Positions 41,916 through 51,728 are shown, counted from the first letter of the stretch. The stretch: DNA of 64,000 nt from Solwaraspora sp. WMMD792 (GCF_029626105.1 NZ_JARUBH010000009.1:6448001-6512000); one strand, 5' to 3'. Numbers and translations are program-made. The notes: a model not told the origin generated them from the sequence alone.

Positions 41916-42676
41916 CGTCGGCCTCGCAGCCGGGCGACCAGCAGCCGGAACACTTCGGCCTGGGCGGGGGAGAGCTCACCGGCGATGGTGGTCAACCACT
42001 GGATACCTGCCGCGTCGCCCGCGTTCGCGACGATCGCCTCGGTCATCTCGGCCGGCAGGAAGCCTTCCAGGTCGGCGGCGAGCGACGCCACCCGTACGTC
42101 GGTCGGGTCGGCGTCGGCGATCTCGTCAAGCCGCCGGTAGAACTCCTGCGTACGGGCCAGCGTCGCCGGCTCGGTCAGTGGCCGGAACAGCGCGCTGAAC
42201 TCGCTGCGGTGCTCCGGCCCGACCCCGGTGTCCAGCAGCGCCAGCATCTCGCGGTCCAGGGCGGCGAACGCCGAGCCGTCGGTCGGCAGCTGACGCAGCA
42301 CCGCCGCCATCTCTTCGGAGACTGTGGCATCGGCGTCCAGCTCGTCGAGGTTCTCGCCGGCGGCCAGCAGTACGGCGAGCCGTTGCCGTCTGCTGGCGAT
42401 CGCTGTCTGCTGGCGGGCCAGGTCGGCGTCCAGCTCGGTGAGCACCTCGCGCAGCTCCCGGCCCTGGTCGTCGGCGAGCACGTCACGAATCTCGTCGAGC
42501 GAGAGCCCCAACTCGGTCAACCGGCGTACCCGGGCCAGCGCTACCGCATCCCGCAGCCGGTACTCCCGGTAGCCGTTGGGCAGCCGCTCCGGCTCAGGCA
42601 GCAACCCGAGATGGTGGTAGTGGCGCACGGTCCGGGTGGAGATCCCGACCAGCGCGGCAAGCTCGCCGATTCGCAT
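41912..42676 (-). CDS. MerR family transcriptional regulator
   Basis: 254 residues. The N-terminal winged helix begins MRIGELAALVGISTRTVRHYHHLG, quoted in part as IGELAALVGISTRTVRHYH, followed by GYREYRLRDAVALARVRRL and LGLSLDEIRDVL, then a long dimerising helix. The C-terminal 130 residues are a helical effector region without metal-binding cysteines, so a drug- or stress-type ligand is more likely than a metal. Its own promoter has the MerR-type 19-bp spacer. It is co-transcribed with the membrane protein gene downstream. Confidence 0.9.
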   Translation of the reverse strand: MRIGELAALVGISTRTVRHYHHLGLLPEPERLPNGYREYRLRDAVALARVRRLTELGLSLDEIRDVLADDQGRELREVLTELDADLARQQTAIASRRQRLAVLLAAGENLDELDADATVSEEMAAVLRQLPTDGSAFAALDREMLALLDTGVGPEHRSEFSALFRPLTEPATLARTQEFYRRLDEIADADPTDVRVASLAADLEGFLPAEMTEAIVANAGDAAGIQWLTTIAGELSPAQAEVFRLLVARLRGRR

Positions 42677-42682
42677 GCCACC

Positions 42683-42713
42683 AGTAGAAACGTTGCCGCT
42701 ACGACAAGGTCAA
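42683..42713 (-). promoter_or_regulatory. MerR-type promoter with 19-bp spacer and internal dyad
   Basis: On the minus strand TTGACC (42708-42713) and TCTACT (42683-42688) are separated by 19 bp. The spacer region contains an imperfect dyad (ACCTTGTCG and CGGCAACGT). Over-long spacers with central dyads are the mark of MerR-activated promoters. ATG 42676 follows the -10 by six bases. Confidence 0.65.
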
Positions 42714-42798
42714 GCAACGTGCGGCGCGGTCACGCATCCGCCGTGCAGGCGTCCTGCAGTTCGCGGAGGTGGTGGTGGTCGGTCGCGTACCACTTCAG

Positions 42799-42854
42799 CG
42801 AGGTGAGGCTGACGCACGTCAAAAAGCGAAATGACGTGCGTCAGCCTCACCTCG
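42799..42854. repeat. Perfect 23-bp inverted repeat with 10-nt A-rich loop
   Basis: The arms begin CGAGGTGAGGCTGACGCACG and its complement and pair without mismatch over 23 bp. The loop is AAAAGCGAAA. It lies between two divergent promoters, so it is not a simple terminator of a neighbouring gene. Confidence 0.85.
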
Positions 42855-43128
42855 ATCGGCCCGCTGCCGACGCGACGACAGACCGGGTCCGCACAGGACA
42901 AGTCGATAACGCCAAGCATCCTTGATGCACGCATAGCGTGATCCCGAGAAGGCTGGGCGGCTGGTTCGGCTTGATGCCGGAGACGCATCAAGATGCACCT
43001 GTGGCATCAGGCCAGCGGAGCCACCCTGCTCCGGAGCAACCCGAGCGGCCAGTTCAGCCCAGGTCGGCCCAGGTCAGCCAGAGCGACCGGGGCAACGGTT
43101 CAGTCTTTTCTTTATTCAGCAGCTGATG

Positions 43129-43134
43129 TACTGT
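43129..43134 (+). promoter_or_regulatory. -10 element and candidate ArsR operator
   Basis: TACTGT ends seven bases before GTG 43142, which fits a leaderless message. The dyad-like ATTCAGCAGCTGAT just upstream (about 43114-43127) overlaps the promoter and is the probable autoregulatory site. Confidence 0.45.
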
Positions 43135-43141
43135 CGCGGTC

Positions 43142-43471
43142 GTGGAGACGCTGACCTACGGGCAGGTGCTGGCGCGGTTCGGGCACGCTTTGTCCGACCC
43201 GGTGCGGGCCCGGTTGCTGCTCGCGCTGCGCGACGGCCCCGGCTATCCCGCCGAGCTGGCCGACCTGCTCGGCACCAGCCGGCAGAACCTCTCCAACCAC
43301 CTGGCCTGCCTGCGTGGCTGCGGCCTGGTCGTGGCGGTGCCCGAAGGCCGGCGGTCCCGCTACGAGTTGGCCGACCCCCGGCTCGCCCACGCCCTGGGCG
43401 ACCTGCTCGGCCTGGTGCTGACCGTTGACCCGGCGGCCTGCCCGACCGCTGACACCGACGGCTGCTGCTGA
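43142..43471 (+). CDS. ArsR/SmtB family metal-responsive repressor
   Basis: 109 residues. The winged helix contains LSDPVRARLLLALRDGPGYP, ELADLLGTSRQNLSNHLACL and GLVVAVPEGRRSRYELAD. Cysteines at the recognition helix end (CLRGC) and the tail (CPTADTDGCC) match the metal-ligand positions of CmtR-type cadmium/lead sensors. Its stop overlaps the start of the cation transporter gene by one base (TGATG). It probably derepresses the operon when bound to a soft metal ion. Confidence 0.88.
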   Translation: METLTYGQVLARFGHALSDPVRARLLLALRDGPGYPAELADLLGTSRQNLSNHLACLRGCGLVVAVPEGRRSRYELADPRLAHALGDLLGLVLTVDPAACPTADTDGCC

Positions 43472-44175
43472 TGTCCGCCCAGCTGCCGCTCATCCCGATC
43501 GGCCCAACCCGACCGTCCGAACAGAACCAGCTGACCGGGCATTGCGGCCCGGCCCGGCCGTCCGCCGTCCGGCAGGCGACGCTCGCCCGGCGGATCCGAT
43601 GGTTCGTCGCCGCCACCATCACCTACAACGTGATCGAGGCGATCGTCGCGATCAGTGCCGGCACCGTCGCCTCCTCCACCGCGCTCATCGGGTTCGGCCT
43701 CGACTCGGTGGTCGAGGTGGCCTCCGCCGCCGCGGTCGCCTGGCAGTTCACCGGCGCCGACCACAAACGCCGCGAACGCCGGGAACGCGCCGCGCTGCGG
43801 GTCATCGCCGTATCGTTCTTCGCCCTCGCCGGCTACGTCGGCGTCGAATCGGTACGGGCACTGCTGGGCGCACACCGCCCGGACCACTCCACGGTCGGGC
43901 TGATCCTCGCCGCGCTCTCCCTGGCGGTCATGCCCGTGCTCTCCACCGCGCAACGCCGCGCCGGGCGGGAGCTCGGCTCGGTGTCGGCCGTCGCCGACTC
44001 CAAACAGACTTTGCTCTGCACCTACCTGTCCGCCGTCCTGCTAGTCGGCCTGGCGGTCAACTCGCTGTTCGGCTGGTGGTGGGCCGACCCGGCAGCCGCC
44101 CTCGTCATCGCCGCCGTCGCCGTCAGGGAAGGCCGGGAGGCCTGGCGCGGCGACACCTGCTGCTGCACGTCCTAA
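43471..44175 (+). CDS. Cation diffusion facilitator-type efflux protein
   Basis: 234 residues with five or six membrane helices. GFGLDSVVEVASAAAVAW replaces the usual CDF HxxxD-containing helix, and SAVADSKQTLLCTYLSAVLL supplies the second metal-site helix with Asp and Cys. There is no C-terminal cytoplasmic domain; the protein ends with a Cys cluster (DTCCCTS). Together with the ArsR repressor these cysteines suggest cadmium, lead or zinc export. This is a short CDF subgroup common beside ArsR genes in actinobacteria. A small decayed methyltransferase gene follows 10 bp downstream. Confidence 0.82.
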   Translation: MSAQLPLIPIGPTRPSEQNQLTGHCGPARPSAVRQATLARRIRWFVAATITYNVIEAIVAISAGTVASSTALIGFGLDSVVEVASAAAVAWQFTGADHKRRERRERAALRVIAVSFFALAGYVGVESVRALLGAHRPDHSTVGLILAALSLAVMPVLSTAQRRAGRELGSVSAVADSKQTLLCTYLSAVLLVGLAVNSLFGWWWADPAAALVIAAVAVREGREAWRGDTCCCTS

Positions 44176-44185
44176 CGGAGGAACA

Positions 44186-44376
44186 GTGATCGCCGGCTTC
44201 GCTCTCGTCCTCTACCTGCTCGCACTCGCCATCGCGTTCGGCTGGCGTAGCGTCGTCCAATGGCGGCGCATCGGTGACACCGGGCTGCGCCTGGACGCGG
44301 GCCGGCCCTGGCGGTCGCGGGTGCCGCGCTGACCCTTGCCGCCCAGCAGCAGATGAGAGCGTCGTGGCGGGATCCG
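44186..44376 (+). pseudogene. Remnant of an isoprenylcysteine carboxyl methyltransferase-like gene
   Basis: After an AACGGAGGAACA ribosome site, GTG 44186 starts a 48-codon frame whose LVLYLLALAIAFGWRSVVQW and RRIGDTGLRLDAG match the N-terminus of actinobacterial ICMT-like membrane methyltransferases. The frame then ends, but another frame of the next bases reads GPALAVAGAALTLAAQQQ and MRASWR, which matches a later helix and the MGASWR motif of the same family. The rest, including the SAM-binding C-terminus, is missing. It is therefore an internally deleted, frameshifted and truncated copy at the end of the arsR-CDF operon. Confidence 0.65.
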
Positions 44377-44487
44377 GTACGCGGCCCGGGTCGGCCGGTT
44401 CCTGCCCGGCGTCGGCGGCTGGCGACCGCGCTCGGGTTGACCACCGCCGGGCTGACCGCACCGTCGGACCACGGCCGGCCGGGTGGC

Positions 44488-44493
44488 TACCAT
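44488..44493 (+). promoter_or_regulatory. -10 element for leaderless rsmI transcript
   Basis: TACCAT is followed by six bases and GTG 44500. Confidence 0.4.
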
Positions 44494-44499
44494 CGCCGG

Positions 44500-45414
44500 G
44501 TGAATGAGGCAGCCGACGGAAACAGGGGCGACCAGAGTCACCCGGGTAACCAGGGCGAGCAGCGGCGCGGCACGCTGTCGGTGGTGCCGACGCCGATCGG
44601 CAACCCGCGCGACATCACCCTGCGGGCGCTGGACGTGCTGCGTACCGCCGGGTTGGTCGCCGCCGAGGACACCCGGCGGGCCAGGCGGCTGCTCGACGCG
44701 CACGACATCGACGTCCGCATCGTCAGCTGTTACGACCACAACGAGCAGGCCCGTACCGCCGAGTTGATCTCCGTGCTGAACGCCGGCACCGACGTCGCGT
44801 TGATCTCCGACGCCGGTACGCCGCTGGTCAACGACCCTGGCTACCTGGTGGTCGGGGCGGCGTTGGCCGACGGGCTGCGGGTCGACCCACTACCCGGGGC
44901 GAGTGCCGCGCTGAGCGCCCTGGTCGGCTCCGGGCTGCCGGCAAACCGTTTCCTGTACGTCGGCTTCCTGCCCCGCAAGTCGGCGGCGCGGCGCACCGCG
45001 TTGACCGAGCTGGCCCCGTTGGCCGCCACGTTGATCTTCTTCGAGGCGCCGCACCGGGTGGTGGAGATGCTCGCCGACGTACGCGAGGTGCTCGGCGACC
45101 GGTCGGCGGCGCTGGTGCGCAACTTGACCAAGTCGCACGAGGAGTGGCTGCGCGGCCCGCTGTCCCGGGTGCACGCCGACCTGGCCGGCCGCGACGAGGT
45201 CAAGGGCGAGATCACCGTGGTGGTGGAGGGCGTACGGCGGGGTGGGTCGACCAACGGCGGCGTCGGGGCCGGCGGCCTCGACCCGGACCGGGTGATCGAA
45301 TTGCTGCTCGGTGCCGGGCTGGACACCCGGACGGTACGGTCGTTGGCCGGCCAGTTGACCGGGCTGGCCCGCAACGAGGTCTACGACCGGGTGTCGGCGC
45401 TGCGTCCGCGCTGA
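44500..45414 (+). CDS. rsmI: 16S rRNA (cytidine-1402-2'-O)-methyltransferase
   Basis: 304 residues from GTG 44500. [20 protein letters not shown] opens the tetrapyrrole-methylase fold. [26 protein letters not shown] and [20 protein letters not shown] are signature RsmI segments, followed by FYVGFLP-like LYVGFLPRK and [12 protein letters not shown]. It methylates the ribose of C1402 in the ribosomal P site. The start is preferred because a -10 sits just upstream and the longer frame to 44353 reads through the decayed methyltransferase. A Gly-rich loop near residue 250 is the only deviation from the family. Confidence 0.93.
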   Translation: MNEAADGNRGDQSHPGNQGEQRRGTLSVVPTPIGNPRDITLRALDVLRTAGLVAAEDTRRARRLLDAHDIDVRIVSCYDHNEQARTAELISVLNAGTDVALISDAGTPLVNDPGYLVVGAALADGLRVDPLPGASAALSALVGSGLPANRFLYVGFLPRKSAARRTALTELAPLAATLIFFEAPHRVVEMLADVREVLGDRSAALVRNLTKSHEEWLRGPLSRVHADLAGRDEVKGEITVVVEGVRRGGSTNGGVGAGGLDPDRVIELLLGAGLDTRTVRSLAGQLTGLARNEVYDRVSALRPR

Positions 45415-45433
45415 AGGCGCCTGCATAGATCTA

Positions 45434-45490
45434 TTGACATGCTCGAAACACGCTGAGAATATTCGAGTACTGCGGGTGGGAGCGCTCCCA
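45434..45490 (+). promoter_or_regulatory. Promoter and perfect CebR operator of the GH9 cellulase gene
   Basis: TTGACA (45434-45439) and GAATAT (45457-45462) are 17 bp apart. TGGGAGCGCTCCCA at 45477-45490 is a perfect 14-bp palindrome identical to the operator of CebR, the cellobiose-responsive LacI-family repressor of Streptomyces. It sits just after the predicted transcription start, where bound repressor would block transcription. The start codon lies 85 bp further on. Confidence 0.88.
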
Positions 45491-45574
45491 TCCGCTGCTT
45501 TCGATGCACGACCGCTGACGCGGCGCGCCGGGCAGAGCCTCGCCCGCGCCGCACGACCATCGAAAGGACCCGGC

Positions 45575-47839
45575 GTGTCGATACTCTCCCGGCGGCGGAC
45601 CGTTCCGCTCGCCGTCACCGCAGTGGCGGCGCTGACCGCCACCGCACTCACCGCCGCTGTTCCCGCCCACGCGCAGGACGAGGCACCCGAACAGATCGTC
45701 AACGGCACCTTCGACGACGGCCACGCCCCCTGGTGGGGCACCCCCAACATCACCCTCGACTCCAGTAGCCAGCAGCTCTGCGCCGACATTCCAGGCGGCA
45801 CCGTCAACCCCTGGGACGTGATCATCGGCCAGGACGACGTCCCGCTGGTCGCCGGTGAGACGTACGAATACAAGTTCTTCGCCACCGCGACCCCCAACAA
45901 GATCGTCCGGGCGTTGATCCAACTGCCGGTCGATCCGTGGACCCAGTACATGGCGGCCAACCCCGAGGTCAGCGTCTCCGGCAACAACTACACGTTCACC
46001 TTCACCGCGCCGACCGACCTGCCCAACGCGCAGGTGGCCTTCCAGATCGGCGGCAGCGCCGACCCGTGGCGGTTCTGCCTCGACGACGTCTCGCTGCGCG
46101 GCGGGGCGGAGCCAGAGGAGTACGTGCCGGACACCGGACCCCGGGTACGGGTCAACCAGGTCGGCTACCTGCCGAAGGGGCCGAAGAACGCCACCCTCGT
46201 CACCGACGCCACCGACCCGCTGCCCTGGAAGCTGTACGACTCAGGCGGCAAGGTCGTCGTCAACGGCAAGACCAAGCCGCGCGGGCTGGACGAATCCTCC
46301 GGCCAGAATGTCCACTCGATCACGTTCAGCCGTTTCGTCCGGCCCGGCACCGGCTACACCCTGGTCGCCGACGGCGAGACCAGCCACCCGTTCGAGATCG
46401 GCACCACCTTCTATACGCAGCTGCGCGCCGACGCGCTGAAGTTCTACTACACCCAGCGCAGCGGCATCGAGATCCGCGACGAGCTGCGGCCCGGCTACGG
46501 CCGCCCGGCCGGGCACGTCGGCGTCGCACCCAACCAGGGCGACCTGGAAGTGCCGTGCCAGCCCGGCGTCTGTGACTACACGTTGGACGTCTCCGGCGGC
46601 TGGTACGACGCCGGTGACCACGGCAAGTACGTCGTCAACGGTGGCATCTCCGTCTACCAGCTGATGAACGAGTACGAGCGGTCCCTGCGGGTGCACCAGG
46701 GCAAGCCGTGGTTGCAGCGTGACGGCGTGCTGGACCTGCCGGAGAGCGGCAACAAGCTGCCGGACATCCTCGACGAGGTGCGCTGGCAGCAGGAGTTCCT
46801 GCTCAAGATGCAGGTCCCGGCCGGGCAGCCGCTGGCCGGCATGGCCCACCACAAGATCCACGACGCCGCGTGGACCGGGCTGCCGCTGCTGCCGCACCTC
46901 GACGCCCAGCTGCGGGAGCTGCACCCGCCGTCGACCGCCGCCACGCTCAACCTGGCGGCCACCGCCGCCCAGGCGGCGCGGGTGTTCGCGCCGTACGACG
47001 AGGCCTTCGCCGACCGCAACCTGAACGCGGCCCGCACCGCGTGGGCGGCGGCCCTGGCCAACCCCGAGAGGTACGCCGACCCGGCCGACGCCACCGGCGG
47101 CGGTCCCTACGACGACGTCGACGTCACCGACGAGTTCTACTGGGCGGCCGCCGAGCTGTACCTGACCACCGGGGAGCGGGAGTTCCGCGACTTCGTGCTC
47201 GCCTCGCCGCACCACACCGGTGACATCTTCGAGGAGGGCGCCTTCAGCTGGCAGTGGACCGCGCCGCTGGGCCGGATGGCGCTGGCCACGACGCCGAACA
47301 GCCTGCCGGGCTGGTGGCAGGTGCGGGCGTCGGTGATCGAGGCGGCCGACCACTACCTGGCCACGCTCAAGGCCCACCCGTACGGCATCCCGTACGCCCC
47401 GGCCGGCAACATCTACGACTGGGGTTCGAACAGCGTCGTCGTCAACAACGCGATCGTGATCGCCACCGCGTACGACCTGACCGGCAAGGAGAAGTACCGC
47501 GACGGGGTGCTGCAGACGATGGACTACATCTTCGGCCGCAACGCGCTGAACATGTCCTACGTCACCGGCTACGGCACGGTGTCGTCGCAGAACCAGCACT
47601 CCCGCTGGTACGCCCGGCAGCTCAACGCGGACCTGCCGAACCCGCCGCGCGGCACCATCGCCGGTGGTCCGAACTCGTCCATCCAGGACCCGGTGGCGCA
47701 GCGGCTGCTGACCGGCTGCGCGCCGCAGTTCTGTTACATCGACGACATCGAGTCCTGGTCCACCAACGAGCTGACCATCAACTGGAACGCGCCGTTGGCC
47801 TGGATCGCGGCCTTCATCGTCGACCAGGGCCGCGGCTGA
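45575..47839 (+). CDS. Secreted GH9 cellulase with CBM4/9 and Ig-like domains
   Basis: 754 residues from GTG 45575, which follows GAAAGGA. The signal peptide ends near AVPAHAQ (about 33). Residues about 40-185 form a CBM4/9-type beta-sandwich ([24 protein letters not shown]). About 195-290 is the CelD N-terminal Ig-like domain ([14 protein letters not shown]). The GH9 (alpha/alpha)6 barrel follows, with [12 protein letters not shown] (catalytic base region Asp345/Asp348) and the acid Glu732 in [12 protein letters not shown]. The HSRW-like NQHSRWYAR segment is also typical. It is an endo- or processive endoglucanase acting on extracellular cellulose, under a CebR box. Confidence 0.94.
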   Translation: MSILSRRRTVPLAVTAVAALTATALTAAVPAHAQDEAPEQIVNGTFDDGHAPWWGTPNITLDSSSQQLCADIPGGTVNPWDVIIGQDDVPLVAGETYEYKFFATATPNKIVRALIQLPVDPWTQYMAANPEVSVSGNNYTFTFTAPTDLPNAQVAFQIGGSADPWRFCLDDVSLRGGAEPEEYVPDTGPRVRVNQVGYLPKGPKNATLVTDATDPLPWKLYDSGGKVVVNGKTKPRGLDESSGQNVHSITFSRFVRPGTGYTLVADGETSHPFEIGTTFYTQLRADALKFYYTQRSGIEIRDELRPGYGRPAGHVGVAPNQGDLEVPCQPGVCDYTLDVSGGWYDAGDHGKYVVNGGISVYQLMNEYERSLRVHQGKPWLQRDGVLDLPESGNKLPDILDEVRWQQEFLLKMQVPAGQPLAGMAHHKIHDAAWTGLPLLPHLDAQLRELHPPSTAATLNLAATAAQAARVFAPYDEAFADRNLNAARTAWAAALANPERYADPADATGGGPYDDVDVTDEFYWAAAELYLTTGEREFRDFVLASPHHTGDIFEEGAFSWQWTAPLGRMALATTPNSLPGWWQVRASVIEAADHYLATLKAHPYGIPYAPAGNIYDWGSNSVVVNNAIVIATAYDLTGKEKYRDGVLQTMDYIFGRNALNMSYVTGYGTVSSQNQHSRWYARQLNADLPNPPRGTIAGGPNSSIQDPVAQRLLTGCAPQFCYIDDIESWSTNELTINWNAPLAWIAAFIVDQGRG

Positions 47840-47843
47840 TACC

Positions 47844-47878
47844 CCTCCGCCGCCCGGGCGTACACCGGGCGGTGGAGG
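47844..47878. terminator. Bidirectional terminator between GH9 and M28 genes
   Basis: CCTCCGCCGCCCGG and CCGGGCGGTGGAGG form a 14-bp stem (one G-T pair) with a 7-nt loop. It fills the 39 bp between the two convergent stop codons. Confidence 0.8.
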
Positions 47879-50296
47879 TCAGAACGTGTAGGTCCGGGCG
47901 ACGGTCACCAGTTCGCTGGTGTGTGAACCGGCCACCCCGACCCCGGTCGGCCGGGGGGTGAAGCCGGGCAGGTCCGCCAGGCCGTCGCTGCCGTCGGCCA
48001 CCCGGATCCGGACCGGGCCGGCGGCGGCGTTCGCGCCGTCGCCGGCCCGCAGCACCAGCACGACCTCCAGCCCCTGCGGCGGCGGGGCGTGGAACACCGT
48101 CCCGAAGCTCCACCCGTCACCGGACGAGGTGCCGGTCGGCTCGACCGGCACCTCCCGGCCGGCGACCGTCGCCGACACCACCTCCGGCCCGCCGGCCGCC
48201 ACGTGCAGCCCCACCAGCCGGACCGGTCGCTGCTGCAGCAGCCGCAACCGCAGGGTACGCAGCCCGTCGGCGGCCACCCCGCTGTCGTCGAGCAGGTCCA
48301 GCGCCGGGGCCGGCAGATCCGCCGCCTCGGCCGGCCCGGTACGCAGTGGATGGTCGCCGATCAGCGGGAACTCGTCCGCCACCGAGGCGGTCTGGTCCAC
48401 GTACCCGGCGGTCCACGGCTGCGGCCGGGTCTCCCAGCTCAACCAGCGGGCCTCGCCGGTGTCGGTGTCCAGCGCGTACATCAGCTGGGTCGGCACCGGA
48501 TGGTCGGCGTCGAACCGGTCCCCGACGAAGCCGACGACGGTGAGCACCAGCGCGGCGAGCCCGGCGGCGACCGCCGGCACCGGCCCGGCCCGGCGGGCCC
48601 GGATCGCGGCGACGCCGCGCTGCCCGCCGGCCTGCGGTAGCAGCAGGTCCAGCACCGGCAGCGCGGCCAGCGCCAGCAGCGTCGCGACGAACGCGGCGGC
48701 CGCGCCCAGGCCCATGCCCAGCGCCGGGAAGAGCAGCACTACCGTCGGCGCCAGCAACAGCACGCCGACCGTCGCCCCGGCGGCCAGCGCCACCACCGGC
48801 CACGGGCCGGTGATCCGCAGCGACAGGGCGACCAGGCAGCCGGCGGTGCCGGCCAGCGCCGGCAGCGTCGCCAGGTAGGACCCGCCGGGGGCGAGGGCGG
48901 CGAGCAGCAGACCGAGCAGGGCAAGCCAGGCCAGTCCACCGACGGCCAGCGCCGCCGGGCCGACCCGCCGCCGCAGCAACGCGTACCAGGTGAGAATCAC
49001 GGCCGTGGTCAGCGCCAGCACCGCCAGCCGGTACGGCACCGGCCGGTACGGGTCGAGCAGGTCGGCGTACTCCGGCCGGAGCCGGACCACGACGGTCCAC
49101 AGCAGCTGCGCGGCGACCGGCGCGGCGACCAGCGGGATCGCCGCCAGCCCGAACCCGGCGGCGAGCCGTGGCCAGTCGGCCCGGCCGCGTCGCCGGGTCG
49201 CCCAGGCCAGTACGCCGACCCCGACGGCGGCCAGCACCGCCAACGGCCAGGTCAGTGTGCCGGAGTAGCGGGCCAGCCCGAGCGGGGTGGGAAAGTAGGT
49301 GGCGTCGGAGTCGCCGGCCAGCGTCGGGATGTCCGTCGCGCCGAATCCGCGGGCCAGGCCGAGGGCGTTGTCGCCGTGGTGCTGCAGGCTGGCCAGGTCC
49401 ATCGACGCGGGAGTGTCCTGCGGGGTGTGGTAGATGGCCGATCCGTCGATGTACGCCGAGTTCAGCCCGGCGAAGCCGGCGTCCAGGAACGGGGTGAAGT
49501 CGGTGTCGTTGGGCAGCAGCCGGTAGACCTCGACGGCGAACGACGTGCCGATCGGGTGCGGGGCGGCGCGGCCGAACACGTCGACCAGGGCGGCGTTGTC
49601 GCGGGACGTCTCGAAGGTGACCACCGGCCCGCTGCTGCCGCGCGCCTCCAGGTTGAGCACCACGGTGTCGTCGGCGTCGGCCAGCGGGTGCCCGGCGACG
49701 AACGCCGCCGCCCCGCACAGGCAGGCCTCCTCGGCGTCGGTGAACAGCAGCACGACGTCGTTACGCGGCCGGTCACCTTCGGTGATGGCGCGGGCCACCT
49801 CCAGCAGGGTGCCGACGCCGGCGCCGTCGTCGTTGGCACCCGGACTGACCTGGACCGAGTCGTAGTGGGTGACCAGCACGACCCGTCCGGTCGGGTCGGT
49901 CCCCGGGATCTGGGCGACCACGTTGCGTACCCGGGCCAGGGTGGCACCGTTGGCCGCGCCGCTGAGCTGCCCGGCCTCGACACCGACCGCGTCCTGGGTC
50001 TGCGGGGCCAGCCCCAGCCCGGTCAGCGTGTCGACCAGGTAGTCGCGGACCTCGTCGTTGGCGGCGCTGCCGCTCGGGTGGGGCCGCTGCGCGATCCGTT
50101 CGATGTGTCGGTGGGCCCGCGCGGCGCTGAACTCGCTGGCCGGCGCGTTGGCGCCGCGTGGCGCGGGTGGGCGCAGGTCGACCAGCGCGACGGTGGCCAG
50201 CAGGCCGAGGGCGGCCAGCGCGGCGAGCGCGGCGGCCGGCCGCCGTCGGGGGCGGGCGAACGCCCGGTGGGCGGCGGCGACGAGGGGTACGCCCAT
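47879..50296 (-). CDS. M28 family membrane-bound metallopeptidase
   Basis: 805 residues from ATG 50296, with AGGAG upstream. One N-terminal helix (ALAALAALGLLATVALVDL) precedes an M28 aminopeptidase domain at about 60-300. Its zinc ligands lie in VTHYDSV, GANDDGAG, FTDAEEACL, NLEARG and IYHTPQDT. The C-terminal half has eight or nine membrane helices and ends with a soluble beta domain. The layout resembles eukaryotic ERMP1/Fxna-type peptidases, with catalytic domain outside the cell. It probably trims peptides at the cell surface. The gene converges with the GH9 cellulase and is otherwise isolated. Confidence 0.88.
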   Translation of the reverse strand: MGVPLVAAAHRAFARPRRRPAAALAALAALGLLATVALVDLRPPAPRGANAPASEFSAARAHRHIERIAQRPHPSGSAANDEVRDYLVDTLTGLGLAPQTQDAVGVEAGQLSGAANGATLARVRNVVAQIPGTDPTGRVVLVTHYDSVQVSPGANDDGAGVGTLLEVARAITEGDRPRNDVVLLFTDAEEACLCGAAAFVAGHPLADADDTVVLNLEARGSSGPVVTFETSRDNAALVDVFGRAAPHPIGTSFAVEVYRLLPNDTDFTPFLDAGFAGLNSAYIDGSAIYHTPQDTPASMDLASLQHHGDNALGLARGFGATDIPTLAGDSDATYFPTPLGLARYSGTLTWPLAVLAAVGVGVLAWATRRRGRADWPRLAAGFGLAAIPLVAAPVAAQLLWTVVVRLRPEYADLLDPYRPVPYRLAVLALTTAVILTWYALLRRRVGPAALAVGGLAWLALLGLLLAALAPGGSYLATLPALAGTAGCLVALSLRITGPWPVVALAAGATVGVLLLAPTVVLLFPALGMGLGAAAAFVATLLALAALPVLDLLLPQAGGQRGVAAIRARRAGPVPAVAAGLAALVLTVVGFVGDRFDADHPVPTQLMYALDTDTGEARWLSWETRPQPWTAGYVDQTASVADEFPLIGDHPLRTGPAEAADLPAPALDLLDDSGVAADGLRTLRLRLLQQRPVRLVGLHVAAGGPEVVSATVAGREVPVEPTGTSSGDGWSFGTVFHAPPPQGLEVVLVLRAGDGANAAAGPVRIRVADGSDGLADLPGFTPRPTGVGVAGSHTSELVTVARTYTF

Positions 50297-50505
50297 TGGT
50301 GCTCTCCTGCGCTGCGGGGGTCGGGGTGCCTACATCCTGCCCAACACGGGCCGGCCGGGTCACCAGGCATCGGCCGGGTGGCCTAGTTTGTGAATGTTCC
50401 CGTGGTTGTGTGCCCTGGTCGGCCGGGAGACGATCAGCGGGTCATCGAGAAGGAGCCCACCATCGATACTCACCTGGCGCGGCGGCGGACCAGCGGCAGG
50501 CCGGC

Positions 50506-51728
50506 ATGACCGGTTCGTCACTCGTTCCGCCCCGTTCCCATCCTCGGTCCGAGCCGGGCCCGCCGGTTGCTGTGACGCCGGCGGAGCGGCTACGGGTGCT
50601 GCTGGTCGAGGACGACGAGGGCGACGCGTTCCTGGTCGGCGAGTTGCTGGCAGAGGCGCAGGCGGCGGTCGACCTGGTGGTGGCGAACAGCCTGAACCAG
50701 GCCCGGGAGCGGATCGCCGGGGTCGACTGCGTCCTGCTCGACCTGGGGCTGCCGGACGCGCAAGGGCTGGACGGCCTGCGCCGGGTGCTCGGCGTGGCCG
50801 GCCGGGCGGCGGTCTGCGTGCTCACCGGCCGGCAGGACGAACACCTCGGCATCGACGCGGTCGCCGAAGGCGCCCAGGACTACCTGGTCAAGGGCCAGGT
50901 CGACGGGGTTCTGTTGAGCCGCGCCCTGCGGTACGCCGTCGAGCGTAAACGGGCCGACGAGAACGCCCGCCGGCTGCGCGAGGTCGAGCTGCGGCAGGCC
51001 GAGTCGGCCCGGCTGGAGCGCGGCCTGCTGCCGCAGCCGCTGATGGACACCGACGAGGTGTCGGTGCACACCTTCTACCGGCCGGGTCGGCACGCCGCGC
51101 TGATCGGCGGTGACTTCTTCGACGTGGTGCAGACCACCCCGGAGCGGATCGACCTGATCGTCGGCGATGTCTGCGGGCACGGCGTCGACGAGGCCGCGTT
51201 CGGGGTCGAGCTGCGGGTCGCCTGGCGGGCGCTGGTGTTGGCCGGGGTGCCCGACGACGCGGTGTTGCCGGCGCTGGAGCAGGTGCTGATGAGCGAGCGC
51301 CGGCTGCGGGAGATCTTCGCGACGGTGGCCGCGATCCGGCTGGATCTGGCCGCCAACCGGGCCACTGTACGGTTGGCGGGACATCCGCCGCCGCTGTTGT
51401 TCCGCCACGGTCAGGTCGTGCCGGTGCCCGCCCCGGGCGGCCTGCTGCTCGGCGTCCACCCCCGCCCGCCCCGCGCCTTCGATGTGGAGTTCGACGCCGA
51501 TGAGTGGTCCCTGTTGATGTACACCGACGGTCTGATCGAGGGGCGGCTCGGCGACTCCGACGAACGGCTGGACGTGGCCGGCCTGCAACGGCTGGTGGCC
51601 GAGCCGGCGGCCCGGGACGTGCCGCTGCCGGCGCTGCCCGGCTGGCTGGTCGGCCGGGCCGAGGAGATCAACGGCGGCCCGCTCGCCGATGACGTGGCGA
51701 TGCTGCTGGTCAGCCGGGGCGGTGGCCG

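Larger units (their letters stand above)
42677..43141. other. 465-bp intergenic region between divergent merR and arsR genes
   Basis: No gene is supported. It contains the MerR promoter, a 23-bp perfect hairpin (42799-42854), a second smaller dyad CTTGATGC...GCATCAAG near 42970-42992 with further TTGATGC/GCATCA copies around it, and the ArsR promoter at the right end. GC content drops near both ends. Confidence 0.6.
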
